From Evernia prunastri (taxonomy: Eukaryota; Ascomycota; Lecanoromycetes; Lecanorales; Parmeliaceae), in contig NKYR01000026.1 of assembly GCA_003184365.1 (NCBI GenBank), forward strand, positions 124,001 through 188,000: a DNA stretch of 64,000 bases, in the 5' to 3' direction. Below the pieces are notes generated by a model. The model worked only from the letters and a program-made list of their open reading frames with translations. It did not search any database and was not told the origin of the DNA. The translations under genes were made by a program, and so were the position numbers. How positions within the stretch are numbered: position 1 is the stretch's first letter; each line of letters opens with the position of its first letter. Positions 12,224 to 22,636 of this stretch are shown here, piece by piece.

Positions 12224-13391
12224 GGATGGAAAGCTTCGGAAGCACGGTTTTTTTCTTTTGTTCTGGTACAGTACTTGGCTTTTTTTTTTTTTTTTTGGAT
12301 CCACGCAGAAAGGAATTCAGGTCTGTTGCCACACATTCCGCAGGATTTCCAGTATATGTACGGACGGTTCAAAAAGAATGGTTGTGATTGTATTGACTCA
12401 ACCGGGCTGCTGCTTCGGAAGGTTCTTCGGAAGGACCTAGCTTAATGAGCCATAGGTAAAGCAGAACCCCATCCACACGACATCAACGATTCTCGAACCT
12501 CACAACCCTCGTTGATATGGCCGTTCCCTTTTTTTCTCCGACTTGCATTGACCACCGAACCGTTGCAGCTTTGGAGCGCAATGTCAAGGTATCCGACATT
12601 TCCGCAGCGAGTCATGCAGCTGCATAGTCAAGGTACCGCACCGTCCGAGATGCATGAGTATACCCTTCCAGTAAGGTAGATGAGAATCGAAATCCCAGAT
12701 CCCAAAGTTGCACAAGCTGAACCCAACCTTCCCGCAAGGATGTCCCTCGATCGCGCATTTTCATTCCGCAACAGATATAAAATCTCCAGTTCGTCTTTGA
12801 ATGTTTGAACCGCACGCATTACCTAGACTCGATATGAATATTCCGGTTTGGATGACTGAATCCCCGCACATCATGGTGTGATTGGCGCGGGGTTCACACT
12901 CCGGCCACAACGCGTACTGGGAGTGTGAAAGTGCATTACTCGTATATTTTTAAGGGAGGTAATGAGGTAACCTCTCTCTGCTCCGGACTTTGCTCCGGCC
13001 CTTGATGATGTGTGACGCCCCCCCCACGGGACTCATTTCTATTGTAAAGTAAAACCTAATTGTTTCCGTGAATTGATTCATCTGTTACTTTTCGGATACC
13101 GGATACCCACGGCAAAGCTATTGTACCTACCTGTCTTTACCTACCTGTGCGACGAGCTTCAATGTCCAGTAGTGCTACAGTACAAGTGAGGACGGCAGCA
13201 CTTGAAAGCTTCAAGTATCGGCCGGGAGACCCATGAGGTTGACATCATCCAGCTTCTTTCCTTCCTCACTGACATCTTCCCACATCTAGACCTCCACTAC
13301 CTGGAGCTGTACATCCAGGTCAAGCCAAGGCATTCCCCGTGTCAAGCGCGTCCCTTTCCTGCCTACAGTCCACCGATTGACAGTATCCACG
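12224..13391. other. Intergenic region, catalase 3' end to oxidoreductase promoter
   Basis: No gene recognised. A 17-base T run (12280-12296) lies just past the catalase stop. A short imperfect palindrome around GAGGTAACCTC occurs near 12965, and CT/CCT-rich stretches precede the next gene. Confidence 0.45.
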
Positions 13392-15074
13392 ATGTCCGAT
13401 CCCGAGCATGCTCTGAAGACGTCGGGGGAAACCGATCCGGTCTGGATCCACAAAGAACCCTACTCCAACCGGCCACGCTTCGCCAAGCTCACCAAAGACC
13501 TCCAAACGGATGTCTGCGTGGTAGGATCGGGGATCGCCGGTATCTCGACCGCCTACGAACTCGTCACCCGTGGCGTTGAGGTGGTTATGATCGAAGCTCG
13601 CGACGTCATCTCGGGGGAGTCTGGCAGAACAAGCGGCCATCTTTCCAGCGCCCTTGACGCTTCGTATGCTGACGTAGCAAGCAAGCATGGCGCGGACGGT
13701 GCGAGACTTGCGGCCGAAAGCCACGCGTGGGCGCTGAAACGTGTTGGTGAGATCTCCGAGCGACTCGGCATCGATTGCGAGTACCGAACGCTACCGGACT
13801 ATGAGATATCGCAGTATGAGAGAGAAAACCCCAAGCATGATTTTGAGGTGAAGTTGCTTCAGGAGGATGTGAGGAAGGCAAGTGAGCTCGGTATCCCTGC
13901 TCGTTACGAAGAAGGCTATGCGATAAAAGGGTGGGATGGAACACCGGACCAGCGAGATGCTGCCATGTTTGCAGAGCAAGCCACCTTTCATCCGACTACT
14001 TACATGGTTGGCATTCTCAAATGGCTTGCAGTGCAGCCCAACTTTGCGTGCTATACTCATACCAGGATGATGTCGATCGAAGAGAAAGGTCTGATATCGA
14101 AAGAAGTCGTTATCGGTACTTTGGACGGCCGAACTATCACGTGTAAAGATGCTGTGGAAGCGACCTGCATCCCACTTCAGAAACTGAGTATAGTCGCCCA
14201 GATGGAATTCCATCGAACATATTGCATCTCCATCCGTGTCCCTAAGAACAGCATCGAGGATTGCCTAATCAACGACCAAGCAGATCCTTACAAGTATATC
14301 CGCTTCACCGCTTGTGATGATGACAATGATTACCTCGTCATCGGTGGTTGCGATCACAAAGTGGGCCAGGAGCAGGAGAGTGGCAGATTCGCAGAGCTGG
14401 AGACCTGGGTCCGTGAACGATTCACAAAGGCGAGCTCCGTCGATTACAAGTGGTCAGGCCAAGTCCTGGACTCTACAGATCTGGTGGGTTTTGTCGGGCT
14501 CAACCAAGGCACAAGCCATACGTACGTCGTGACGGGAGACACGGGCCACGGTCTTACACAGGGCGTCCTCGCCGGCAAACTCATTGCCGACGAGATCCAA
14601 AGCATCGACAACCCATGGAGCAAGCTTTATAATCCGAAACGCTTACCCCCCGTCTCCAGCCTCCCGAGCATGCTGATGCACGACGTTCAGATCAATACCC
14701 AGTACGAACGCCTGGTCCAAAGCGACGTTACCGACATCGAGGATCTTGCGCCGGGAACCGGAGGAGTCATCAAGCCCACCACCAAGATGCCCATTGCCGT
14801 TTATAAAGATGACGGTGGGGAAGCTCATCGCCTGTCAGCACTGTGTCCGCATTTGCAGGGAGTCGTGTGCTGGAATGATGCGGAGAAGAGCTGGGATTGT
14901 CCGATCCATGGCAGCCGATTTAGCAAGGATGGTATCTGCGTGATGGGACCTGCTAAGGCGGGACTAACGCCGGCGGACGAAACTTGGGCTTCCAGATGCG
15001 AGGTCGGTACAAGCTCCGCCTCGAGAACCCTCACGAAGCTGTATCAATCATCCAAAAGAAATGCTCCCAATTGA
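13392..15074 (+). CDS. FAD-dependent oxidoreductase (DAO fold) with C-terminal Rieske [2Fe-2S] domain
   Basis: Intronless, 560 codons from ATG 13392 (MSDPEHALK); the frame is open a little further upstream but without ATG. The N-terminal half is a D-amino-acid-oxidase-type flavoprotein with dinucleotide-binding motif VVGSGIAGISTAYEL followed by the acidic end of strand 2 (MIEA) and a substrate-binding middle. The last ~110 residues carry a Rieske cluster site, CPH (from LCPHLQG) and CPIH (from DCPIHGSRF), about 16 residues apart, as in Rieske proteins. The fused architecture matches bacterial and fungal DAO-Rieske oxidoreductases of unknown substrate. No targeting signal is evident. The lack of introns beside an intron-rich catalase is compatible with old bacterial acquisition, but this is inference. 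The Rieske domain suggests an internal electron path between FAD and the iron-sulfur cluster. Confidence 0.88.
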   Translation: MSDPEHALKTSGETDPVWIHKEPYSNRPRFAKLTKDLQTDVCVVGSGIAGISTAYELVTRGVEVVMIEARDVISGESGRTSGHLSSALDASYADVASKHGADGARLAAESHAWALKRVGEISERLGIDCEYRTLPDYEISQYERENPKHDFEVKLLQEDVRKASELGIPARYEEGYAIKGWDGTPDQRDAAMFAEQATFHPTTYMVGILKWLAVQPNFACYTHTRMMSIEEKGLISKEVVIGTLDGRTITCKDAVEATCIPLQKLSIVAQMEFHRTYCISIRVPKNSIEDCLINDQADPYKYIRFTACDDDNDYLVIGGCDHKVGQEQESGRFAELETWVRERFTKASSVDYKWSGQVLDSTDLVGFVGLNQGTSHTYVVTGDTGHGLTQGVLAGKLIADEIQSIDNPWSKLYNPKRLPPVSSLPSMLMHDVQINTQYERLVQSDVTDIEDLAPGTGGVIKPTTKMPIAVYKDDGGEAHRLSALCPHLQGVVCWNDAEKSWDCPIHGSRFSKDGICVMGPAKAGLTPADETWASRCEVGTSSASRTLTKLYQSSKRNAPN

Positions 15075-17078
15075 AACAGGTGCGCAGATTCGAACTTCAG
15101 CCGAGCAGAGCCCTCATATGTACGAACTAGGTGTGAAGCATTGCTATTTGCTAAGATAGATTCAAGAGTATCGACGTTCAAACCTCATTTTTTGAATGAC
15201 AACATAGATTCTTCAGAAGCACGGCGTAGATTATGTTCCTCGGTCAATTCATACCCGTTGTGCAAGCGATGGTCAAGTTGTGAAAGATCGATATCTACTA
15301 GCCACAAAGAAAAATGGGCATCTGCCTTCCCCTACATTCCAGTATAGGCCCTGAGTCTGGCTCCATTCAAAAACCCTGGGAAGCGGGCTTTAGTTTCCTT
15401 CCTAGCAACGAGTAGTAGTAGGCGAAGTAGTGTAGTGTAGGGTCGGTAGGTAAGGGAAAGCTGGCCATTACCTACCTGGGCCCGAACCGGGCTAGTCTAT
15501 GTATGTTGTACGCAGGGCGGGGGCTCGAGCGTGCGCTTCCTTCTGGGCATTGGGATGTGGAGGGGTGGAGGGGTGTAACTAGGTACGAGGGTACTACAGT
15601 AGTCTTGGAGAGTACGATAGTGAGTTTATGGACCTTGGATCGATGGGACCCCCACCGCAAGGGGGTTGCCGGGACGGACAATGCGCTTATCGGATCTGCT
15701 TTCGGACTTGGGTCTGATCTGAGCGCAGATTTCTGAGGCCCGTTGCGGTAATAATGCACTGGTAGGTACAGAACTGTCCCTGTCCTCCTTTGTGATGGCC
15801 TACAGAAGCGCTTGGGAGATTGATTCTGGCTTCATCCGCTTCAGGGTCGTGATCTCGCGGTTCAGGATTGCCGGGGCAAACCTCCATTGCGAATGTTTGT
15901 CTATGTGTGTGAGAGAGAGAGGGAGGGTCCCTACAATTAGCCTGCGCAGCCTTTGCAGCTTCGACCCTTCCGACCAGCAGAGTAAGTACGTTAGGTAGAC
16001 CCAGAGCGCTCGCTTTTTATCGGCCGAGCGAAGGCCCAGAGTGGGGGGGGTTCGGAGCAGATCTTGCTGTTTCAGGATATGCAACCTTATTGGGATTTCG
16101 GGCAGCAGTGCAGTTTCTGTTTGCAGCAGGAATTAAGCGGGGGGCTCCTCTGGTGGGATAAAGCTCCGACCCCCTATTCATCTGTAGTATAATAAAGAGG
16201 ATGATAAGGTAAGGGGAATGTGTATTGTCCGGGCAACGGTTAAGGCGTGAGAGGAGGTACGGAGTATCTGGGCCTTGCAAATGTCATGTCAAAGCTTGGC
16301 ACTCTCAGCGCTGCTAAAATCCATACATCCCCCAACAATGCTACAGATTTACAAAGTTACGGATATCGTATCTGCAGCAATATGGGCACACTAAAACACT
16401 TCGATTACTACCTACGACCCTATCGCTCGCAGAAAGGTGAAAATTGAATCTATACTCATCAAGATGTCAGAGGGCGAGATGAGGACTCCCAAGATCGAGT
16501 TTTCAATCTCAATTCCTTCATCCTCTGTATCGTCACGAACCCTCGTTTGTTTTTCAATGTCAAAGCAATATCGGAGCCATTTCCTAGAATAGCCTTTGCG
16601 CACATCTTTTCTCGGAAATTTACAAGATCTACAGAATTTAGGGATTTGTAGTGGTGGATGAAAGGCATTCATGCCTGCCAAGCTTTGATATAACATTTGC
16701 AACTCCTAAAGTACCTACTTACTTTAGATGTCGGCGCAGAATCTTTGGCATCTTCCGTAAGTATCTGTTGCCCTACGTTGGTGACTACTACTACTAAGAA
16801 GCATAGTAGTCAGCCAAGAGTACATACAGGTGAAGGCCCAGAATATATTCAGTCACTGTGTACCGTGCAGATATTCCCCTCGAGTTCCATTGGTATCATG
16901 GAAAAATCTCAATATCCCTCGCGAATCAAATCCATTATCCACGCAAAGTTGCGCGAGCGAGTTGAGGCTCCACACCAAGATAGAAAAACCAACAGTAAAG
17001 GCATTATAATAATCAACTATAAAGTCCATGCCGTTTCTCAGTTTTCAATCCACATTGTCAATTCATACATCCTTGAAG
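15075..17078. other. Intergenic region of 2 kb
   Basis: No gene supported; only short, unrelated frames. It contains a variant of the dispersed motif (TAACTAGGTACGAG, 15576-15589), a short GA run (about 15912-15924) and several TAGGTAGG/TACCTACC tracts. Its right end is the F-box-like gene's leader. Confidence 0.4.
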
Positions 17079-18290
17079 ATGAATGCAAAATTTCCAGCGA
17101 AGGTCCACCATGATCGGGACTCACCCTTTGATGATCTCCCCACCGAGATCAAGGTCATGATTCTTTGTCACATGCCCCAGATCTTGTCTCTTAGCAGCAC
17201 TATGCACGCTTCTCCCAAGTACCATCAAGCCTACCTAGGGGCTCGATCAGAAATCCTCCACAACATCACGATTCGCACCCTCCAGAAGAACGACATTGAT
17301 CTTCTGGACCCATGGACAGCAGTCCATCCACCTCAGCTCCGCGACACTTACAGAGGTCCGCTTCGCGCCGTGATCATCGAGGAGTGGCTGAAAAGTTACG
17401 CTCAGGGCCGTATGGATGGCTTTGAACGCAGACTTGCGCCGCAGGATTCCCTCGCCATATTGAGCTTGCAGAGAAAATTCACAGTCGTGATTGCTAAATA
17501 CTGCAACTGTGTGTTGGCTATCAATCCTCTCACTGGAATAGCCGACAATGACCCTCTTCTACCATCTCAGCTCGAACAACACAGACTCTACAGAGGCCTC
17601 TGGCGGTATGAAGTCTACAGTAAGCTCTTCGCTCCCGGTAAGGAGGCCGCTTTGAATCATTTCGGACAGTCTGGCCATGAGCCTACAGAACACCCAATGA
17701 GCAATGGCGGGATAATTGATAGATTCTTAAAGCTCTTTCCCATCCATGAAGTGGAAGAACTGGCTTGTCTACAGGAGTATGCTGGAGATTGCTACCAGCA
17801 TTTGTCATCGGAAGGAGACCAGCTTGTCTCTTCAAGGCCGAAGCTACTACCGGGATGTGACAGAGACAACTACCAGCAAATGTCGCTTGTCTCTTTAGGG
17901 CCGAGGCTATTACATGAGATATTGACAGCAGAATCTAAGGACAAATGTAAAAGTCGCATTGCTGAGGTTGCGAAGAAGGGAACGGTGCGTTTTACAATGC
18001 GAGTTATCTGGGACATATATGGATTGTATCTCAGCTTGCAGGGTTGGCGGTGGAAAGGCATGCACGACGAGTTCGCCAGCAAGCGGGTTCCCACCACTGG
18101 ATGGCTCTGGGCGAGCAGTCGTGGTATAGGGAATACCGACTTTAGGCTAAGGAGATGGGGCTATGTGTTTTGGGATCAGGAGAGGTTAGACGCTTGGGGC
18201 ATTGTGGAGGAGAATATGATTAATTGGCCGGAGCTTAGAAGGACTTTTCCCAGGACTGTGTCAGCCACAGGCGTCGTTGACTGGTTATGA
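17079..18290 (+). CDS. F-box-like protein of unknown substrate
   Basis: About 403 residues from ATG 17079 (MNAKFPAKV); an in-frame ATG at 17028 would add 17 residues. An F-box-like helix pair lies near the N-terminus: FDDLPTEIKVMILCHMP followed by a segment ending in a hydrophobic-basic stretch typical of fungal F-box openings. Family members recruit substrates to SCF ubiquitin ligases through Skp1; that is family knowledge, not visible here. The remaining ~350 residues resemble the poorly conserved C-termini of lineage-specific fungal F-box proteins and show no repeats except a short internal duplication near residue 240. No intron is needed. The call rests on the short N-terminal motif only. 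Confidence 0.55.
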   Translation: MNAKFPAKVHHDRDSPFDDLPTEIKVMILCHMPQILSLSSTMHASPKYHQAYLGARSEILHNITIRTLQKNDIDLLDPWTAVHPPQLRDTYRGPLRAVIIEEWLKSYAQGRMDGFERRLAPQDSLAILSLQRKFTVVIAKYCNCVLAINPLTGIADNDPLLPSQLEQHRLYRGLWRYEVYSKLFAPGKEAALNHFGQSGHEPTEHPMSNGGIIDRFLKLFPIHEVEELACLQEYAGDCYQHLSSEGDQLVSSRPKLLPGCDRDNYQQMSLVSLGPRLLHEILTAESKDKCKSRIAEVAKKGTVRFTMRVIWDIYGLYLSLQGWRWKGMHDEFASKRVPTTGWLWASSRGIGNTDFRLRRWGYVFWDQERLDAWGIVEENMINWPELRRTFPRTVSATGVVDWL

Positions 18291-19234
18291 ACACCTTCCT
18301 AAGCTCCCCGTCAACAACTCCGTCGGCGGGATCCCTCTGTTTGCAGACACTGCACACTTGCTTGCTTGTATGTGCTTTCTCATATTCATCATCCATATGT
18401 ATGCGTTTGAAAAGGATTTGGGCGTTAGATTGTGCTAGACCGGAGGAGGGAGATAAGAAACAACACCAAACTGAAGTCGGAGGTCGATGAGATGGTAAAG
18501 GCCGCAGTCAAAGCCTATCAAGCGGCTGTGAATGCGCCGTAGTATTCGTTAACGACTTTTGCATGGCTTGACGGGCATAGAGGTGCGAAAGAGGGCATAG
18601 TGCTCAGGGTAATAGGCCACATAATCTATATCTCTTGATTGCGTAGGTAGATTGGTAAAAATAGAATGAAGCTATTCAAAGGATTCGGTGACCGTGATTG
18701 CGGACGTTGCAACCGATGCAACCACCAGAATTCATGCGTTGATTTCGCGTTTTTCTTTTCTTTTTTTCATTGTCGGTTGCAAGATTAAGCGGCAAGGGCG
18801 CTAGTAGGGTTCGTGTTTTGAACAGGGGTACGGGGTACGGGGCAACAAAGATAGTAGTAGTAACACCACTCACCTAAAACTCACTCCTTTTTTTATCGCT
18901 TCTTACTATGATGCGTTTCTTCATCATTGTGGACTTGATGAAGATGAAAAAATAATTATAACCAACGCCAACCCGCGAAACACCCTGAAAAAACGACTCG
19001 AAACAAACTTTGCCAATATCATTCTATTCTCATCCTATTCTATCCGAGGCCAAGCTCGCCAATCCTCCACCTCTTTGACATGTTTGCCCACTACTGATGC
19101 CCTTCAATTCCTTCTTGCGACAACAAAGCAATCATAACAACTATGCCTTCGTATGTCCCATCCCATTCCCCCTTCCTTTCCCTCTACAAAACACTTATAT
19201 CTTACTGACCTGTAGCCCCGATAGGTTTGGAGGG
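18291..19234. other. Intergenic region and 5' leader of the KNR4 homologue
   Basis: A small open frame (18287-18490) trailing the F-box-like gene is not convincing. The right part is the leader of the next gene and contains a textbook intron (19151-19215: GTATGT donor, ACTGAC branch site, TGTAG acceptor) and an upstream ATG at 19097. Confidence 0.5.
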
Positions 19235-20860
19235 ATGTTCCGCTCCTTCTGGCATACAATGATCTCGAGTGATCGCCATGCGTCTCATGACTCTCCCTAC
19301 CGCACGGGCCAGCACATGCCTCTCAACCAAAGCCGCCATGCGCCCCTTACATCAGTGGCTACCAGCGCTGTCGAATCTCGTCCCGACCTCACCTCACCGT
19401 ATGGCGACGACACCTCCGCACAATTTACACCAGCTCTACAAAACGGCAACCCACGCACACCAGGCAGTCCTGGGGCAGGTCCTCTTCAGTCTCCCTCTTC
19501 TCCTTACTTGCCTGGCATGCGGTCAAATATGGCACTCAAAAGACAACAGTCCAGCGAGCCCAACCCTCTCGACACCGTATCACCCGGAGAAATACAAATG
19601 CAAAGCTTTCAAGAAGGCCTCCCCCCCCCCCCGCCAGTAGCACATTCTTGGAAAAAGATTGATCGATGGGCTGAGGAGAATTATGAAGAGCTCTACGACC
19701 AACTCTCGGAAGGATGCACCCAGAACGATGTCAACGAGCTGGAGCACGAGCTCGATTGTTCTTTGCCCATGGAAGTGCGCGAATCTCTACAGATACATGA
19801 TGGGCAAGAGAGAGGTGGAAGACCTACTGGCATTATCTTCGGCTGCATGCTTCTCGACTGTGAAGAAATTGTTCAAGAATGGAAGAATTGGCGGGTAGTT
19901 AATGAAGAATATCTCACAAACCCGCCAACCGATCGGATGCAATTCCCCCCAAAAGCCTTCGGTGGGGCCTCTTCGTCCTCAGCACCAAACCCAACCTCAC
20001 AGCAGGCAACCAATCCGTTCTGGCGACAGGAGCTCCTTGAGCGACAAGACTCACAGCCATCTAGAGCCATTCAAAAAGCTTACGTCCATCCCGGATGGAT
20101 CCCATTGGCACGCGATTGGGGCGGCAATAATATCGCAGTCGATCTTGCGCCTGGGCCTGTTGGGAAATGGGGTCAGATCATCATCTTCGGCCGAGACTAC
20201 GATTGCAAGTATGTTGTTGCTCGGTCATGGGCAGCTTTTCTCGCAACGGTGGCAGATGACATGAGCGGTGAAAAGGTCTTCGTCGACGAGGAAACACAGG
20301 AGCTTAAGCTTCGAGAATTCAAGACCGCCACTGTCGAACCAGCATACCTGAGCATATTGCGCTGGAGAATGGATCAAAAATATGGTCGAAAAGGTCCTCG
20401 GAGAAGGCCAGGTTCCGGGCCAGGTACCAATCCCAATGGCAATGCTGACACTGGGTCTCCATACGGCAGTCCGACTGAAGAAAGGGGGCGCTCGCCACAG
20501 AGGTTCCCTAATCGTGGACCCGCGCACACCCAAAGTCCTCGTGGCGCCGTTGGAAAGCCCAGCCCCCTTGCTCAAGTGACGGAAGAGAACGCACTACCAA
20601 AGATCCACACTGGCGGCGATGCCAATAGAGATATCTTCGCGCAGAACTCAGCAGCCAGCGAGCGCAATGGTAACCTAGTTGAGATCGGTAGTCCTACCGG
20701 TCCCAACGATGGCTACAGGCAAGCGCCTTTGGGCCAAACGATGGAGGCCGACGTGTCCGGTGTGCTAAGCAACGTGACGAACAAAGAGATACAAACTAAA
20801 TCAGCGTTAACAGGTCTTGGGGTTGATGGTGTCGACGAGATGAAAAGCGTCGAGATTTGA
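19235..20860 (+). CDS. KNR4: KNR4/SMI1 cell wall assembly regulator homologue
   Basis: About 541 residues. The start MFRSFWHTM is chosen because the family begins with a short aromatic segment of the form SFWHxxxSxDRHAS. The SMI1/KNR4 globular domain follows a proline-rich linker: SWKKIDRWAEENYEELY, then the acidic-aromatic core with HDGQERGG, and the characteristic WIPLARDWGGNNIAVDLAPG and GQIIIFGRDYD segments. N- and C-terminal regions are serine/proline/glycine-rich and disordered, as in yeast Knr4, which links the Slt2 wall-integrity MAP kinase with morphogenesis and (1,3)-beta-glucan synthesis. The frame is also open upstream to an ATG at 19097 through the leader intron; splicing that intron turns the upstream ATG into a short uORF. 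Confidence 0.92.
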   Translation: MFRSFWHTMISSDRHASHDSPYRTGQHMPLNQSRHAPLTSVATSAVESRPDLTSPYGDDTSAQFTPALQNGNPRTPGSPGAGPLQSPSSPYLPGMRSNMALKRQQSSEPNPLDTVSPGEIQMQSFQEGLPPPPPVAHSWKKIDRWAEENYEELYDQLSEGCTQNDVNELEHELDCSLPMEVRESLQIHDGQERGGRPTGIIFGCMLLDCEEIVQEWKNWRVVNEEYLTNPPTDRMQFPPKAFGGASSSSAPNPTSQQATNPFWRQELLERQDSQPSRAIQKAYVHPGWIPLARDWGGNNIAVDLAPGPVGKWGQIIIFGRDYDCKYVVARSWAAFLATVADDMSGEKVFVDEETQELKLREFKTATVEPAYLSILRWRMDQKYGRKGPRRRPGSGPGTNPNGNADTGSPYGSPTEERGRSPQRFPNRGPAHTQSPRGAVGKPSPLAQVTEENALPKIHTGGDANRDIFAQNSAASERNGNLVEIGSPTGPNDGYRQAPLGQTMEADVSGVLSNVTNKEIQTKSALTGLGVDGVDEMKSVEI

Positions 20861-21656
20861 AGTCCAAGTCACCACCGCGAAACACTCACAATCCCACACT
20901 GCAGGCTCCCGGGATTTGGACATGGCAACAAAAGTACGCGCATATTGAGGCAACAATCCGCGTCTTCCATATCTGATCCAAAATCGATGGTCCGACCTTG
21001 CTTCGGTAGACACCTGGCGTCTCGCATTAGAAGTGCGTTGATTGGGAACGACGAGGGTCCTTTGCACGCTTCAGGTTCACGGCAACCCATTTCTTTTGTA
21101 TCATTACGTACACATCATGTTGGGTCGGGGGCAACGACTTCGTGGGCGGTGGGTTCCGTCCGTTTTGCTCAAGAAGGATAGGAGGGCTTGAGCATGTGTC
21201 AGTTTAAACATGTGATTGCATACCCAATACAGTAGACTTGGATCAACTCTCAATGGATTGGATTGTCCAAGGTCTCAATGCTGGTGATGCTGCATAGTGT
21301 CTAGTATTTGAATGGATACGGCATGCAAAATAATGACTCTTTTGTGTGTTCGCTGCAGACTTCTGGAACGATCATGCCTGTAGTCTGCCTTCTGCCTTCT
21401 GCCGTTTTGGAAGCTACTGCATCACCGCTTCTTCAATCCCTTCGAATGCCTAAACGCTGCACGTGCACGCTTTTATGCACCGTACACTCTTTCTGTAGCC
21501 GAACCAGCCCGTCACGCAGAAAGGCTTCCGCTCCAGCACTGCTTCAACCACGATCCTAGCTGCCAACGCACAGCCTGTAGTATGAACCAAGCCATTCCGA
21601 CCAATCGCCTCATCGATCAAACATAGCCTTTCCTCACTTCTCCTCCCTCATCCTCC
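20861..21656. other. Convergent intergenic region between KNR4 and phosducin-like genes
   Basis: The two flanking genes converge here; the region holds their 3' ends and no gene I can support. The last part is strongly C-rich on the plus strand, continuing the polypurine coding strand of the next gene. Confidence 0.4.
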
Positions 21657-22271
21657 TCAATCCCACTCGTCATCATCCCCGTCACCACCTCCACCCTCAT
21701 CCTTACCCCGCTCCTTATCCCTCCCACCCAACCCCTCCAACCCCTCCCCCTCTCCATCCCCCTCCTCCAAAACCCCCTTCCCCACAAACCTCCTCTCCAA
21801 CTCCCCAGTCCCACACCCATCCCCCCCCCTCAACCCTTCAAACCCCACCACCCTCTCCCTCCCGACCCCATCCACAAACGCAATCACGCACGGCAGCACC
21901 TTCACCCCCAACCGCGCCACCAAAAACGGCGCGTCCCCCGCGTCCATTTTCACGAAGCGCGCCTCCAGGTGCGACGCCGCGAGCGCGGCCAGGTGCCCGT
22001 CCATGACGGCGCAGCGGGCGAAGTCCGGCCGGGAGAAGTGCACGATGCAGACGCGTTCGCTCGTCGTCAGGGCCAGGAGGGCGCGCTCGGTCGGGAGGGG
22101 GGCGTAGGTGCCGTAGCCGAGGGAGAGGCGGTGCGCGCGGTGTTTGAGGCGGGCGGAGAGGGCTTGCAGGCGGGCGGCGCGGAGGTGCGTGAGGGTTGGG
22201 TCGGTGTCGATGCTGGCTTCGAGGGAGGAGAGGAGGGCGTCTTCGTCGTCTGATTGGGGGGACGAGGTCAT
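21657..22271 (-). CDS. Phosducin-like / TXNDC9-type thioredoxin-fold protein (Plp1-like)
   Basis: 204 residues, intronless. An N-terminal acidic and charged helical region precedes a thioredoxin-like domain with the family segments VCIVHFSRPDFARC, RFVKMDAGDAPFLVARLGV and VLPCVIAFVDG. The thioredoxin active-site pair CxxC is absent, as in phosducin-like proteins, which act as co-chaperones for CCT/TRiC-mediated folding of tubulin, actin and G-beta subunits rather than as redox enzymes. The C-terminal ~45 residues are low-complexity Gly/Glu/Asp from a purine-rich repeat tract and end in DDDEWD. Codon use is extremely GC-rich compared with neighbours. The protein is probably cytosolic. Confidence 0.85.
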   Translation of the reverse strand: MTSSPQSDDEDALLSSLEASIDTDPTLTHLRAARLQALSARLKHRAHRLSLGYGTYAPLPTERALLALTTSERVCIVHFSRPDFARCAVMDGHLAALAASHLEARFVKMDAGDAPFLVARLGVKVLPCVIAFVDGVGRERVVGFEGLRGGDGCGTGELERRFVGKGVLEEGDGEGEGLEGLGGRDKERGKDEGGGGDGDDDEWD

Positions 22272-22636
22272 GTTTTTGTGTGTGTGTTTGGCCGGGGGCT
22301 TTTGGAGGTGGTGTGTGAGTCTGGTTAATGCTGCTCTCCCAGCCTTACCTAAGGTACGAGGGTATGTTGAAACGGGTGTTTGTACGCTAGAATCCCGCTA
22401 GCAGAGACCAGGGTATAGGGGGTAGGGTGCTTCTAAACCTCAGCCAACCCCACGGTAATATTACCGGGGAGACATTAGGCCGGTATAGCCGCACTGCTCT
22501 GATTAGTAAGGCGCTCCCATAGTAATTTGAGCAGCACACTTACCTGCTCCACCCATCATCCCCATACCTCGCTGTCGCCCACCTATTTTTTGAAGCTATC
22601 CACAACTCCACCCCGCCCTTCACCCCGCCGTCCACT
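22272..22636. other. Intergenic region with a perfect 14-bp palindrome
   Basis: It holds one copy of the dispersed motif (TTACCTAAGGTACGAG, 22345-22360) and a perfect palindrome CGGTAATATTACCG at 22453-22466. It is the probable shared upstream region of the phosducin-like gene and the eroded gene to the right. Confidence 0.5.

Noticed and set aside
13377..13391. Non-ATG (TTG) start for the DAO-Rieske gene
   Set aside because: Fungal nuclear genes start at ATG; the ATG at 13392 is five codons downstream.
13606..14213. Minus-strand frames across the DAO-Rieske gene
   Set aside because: Antisense shadows of a clearly coding plus-strand frame.
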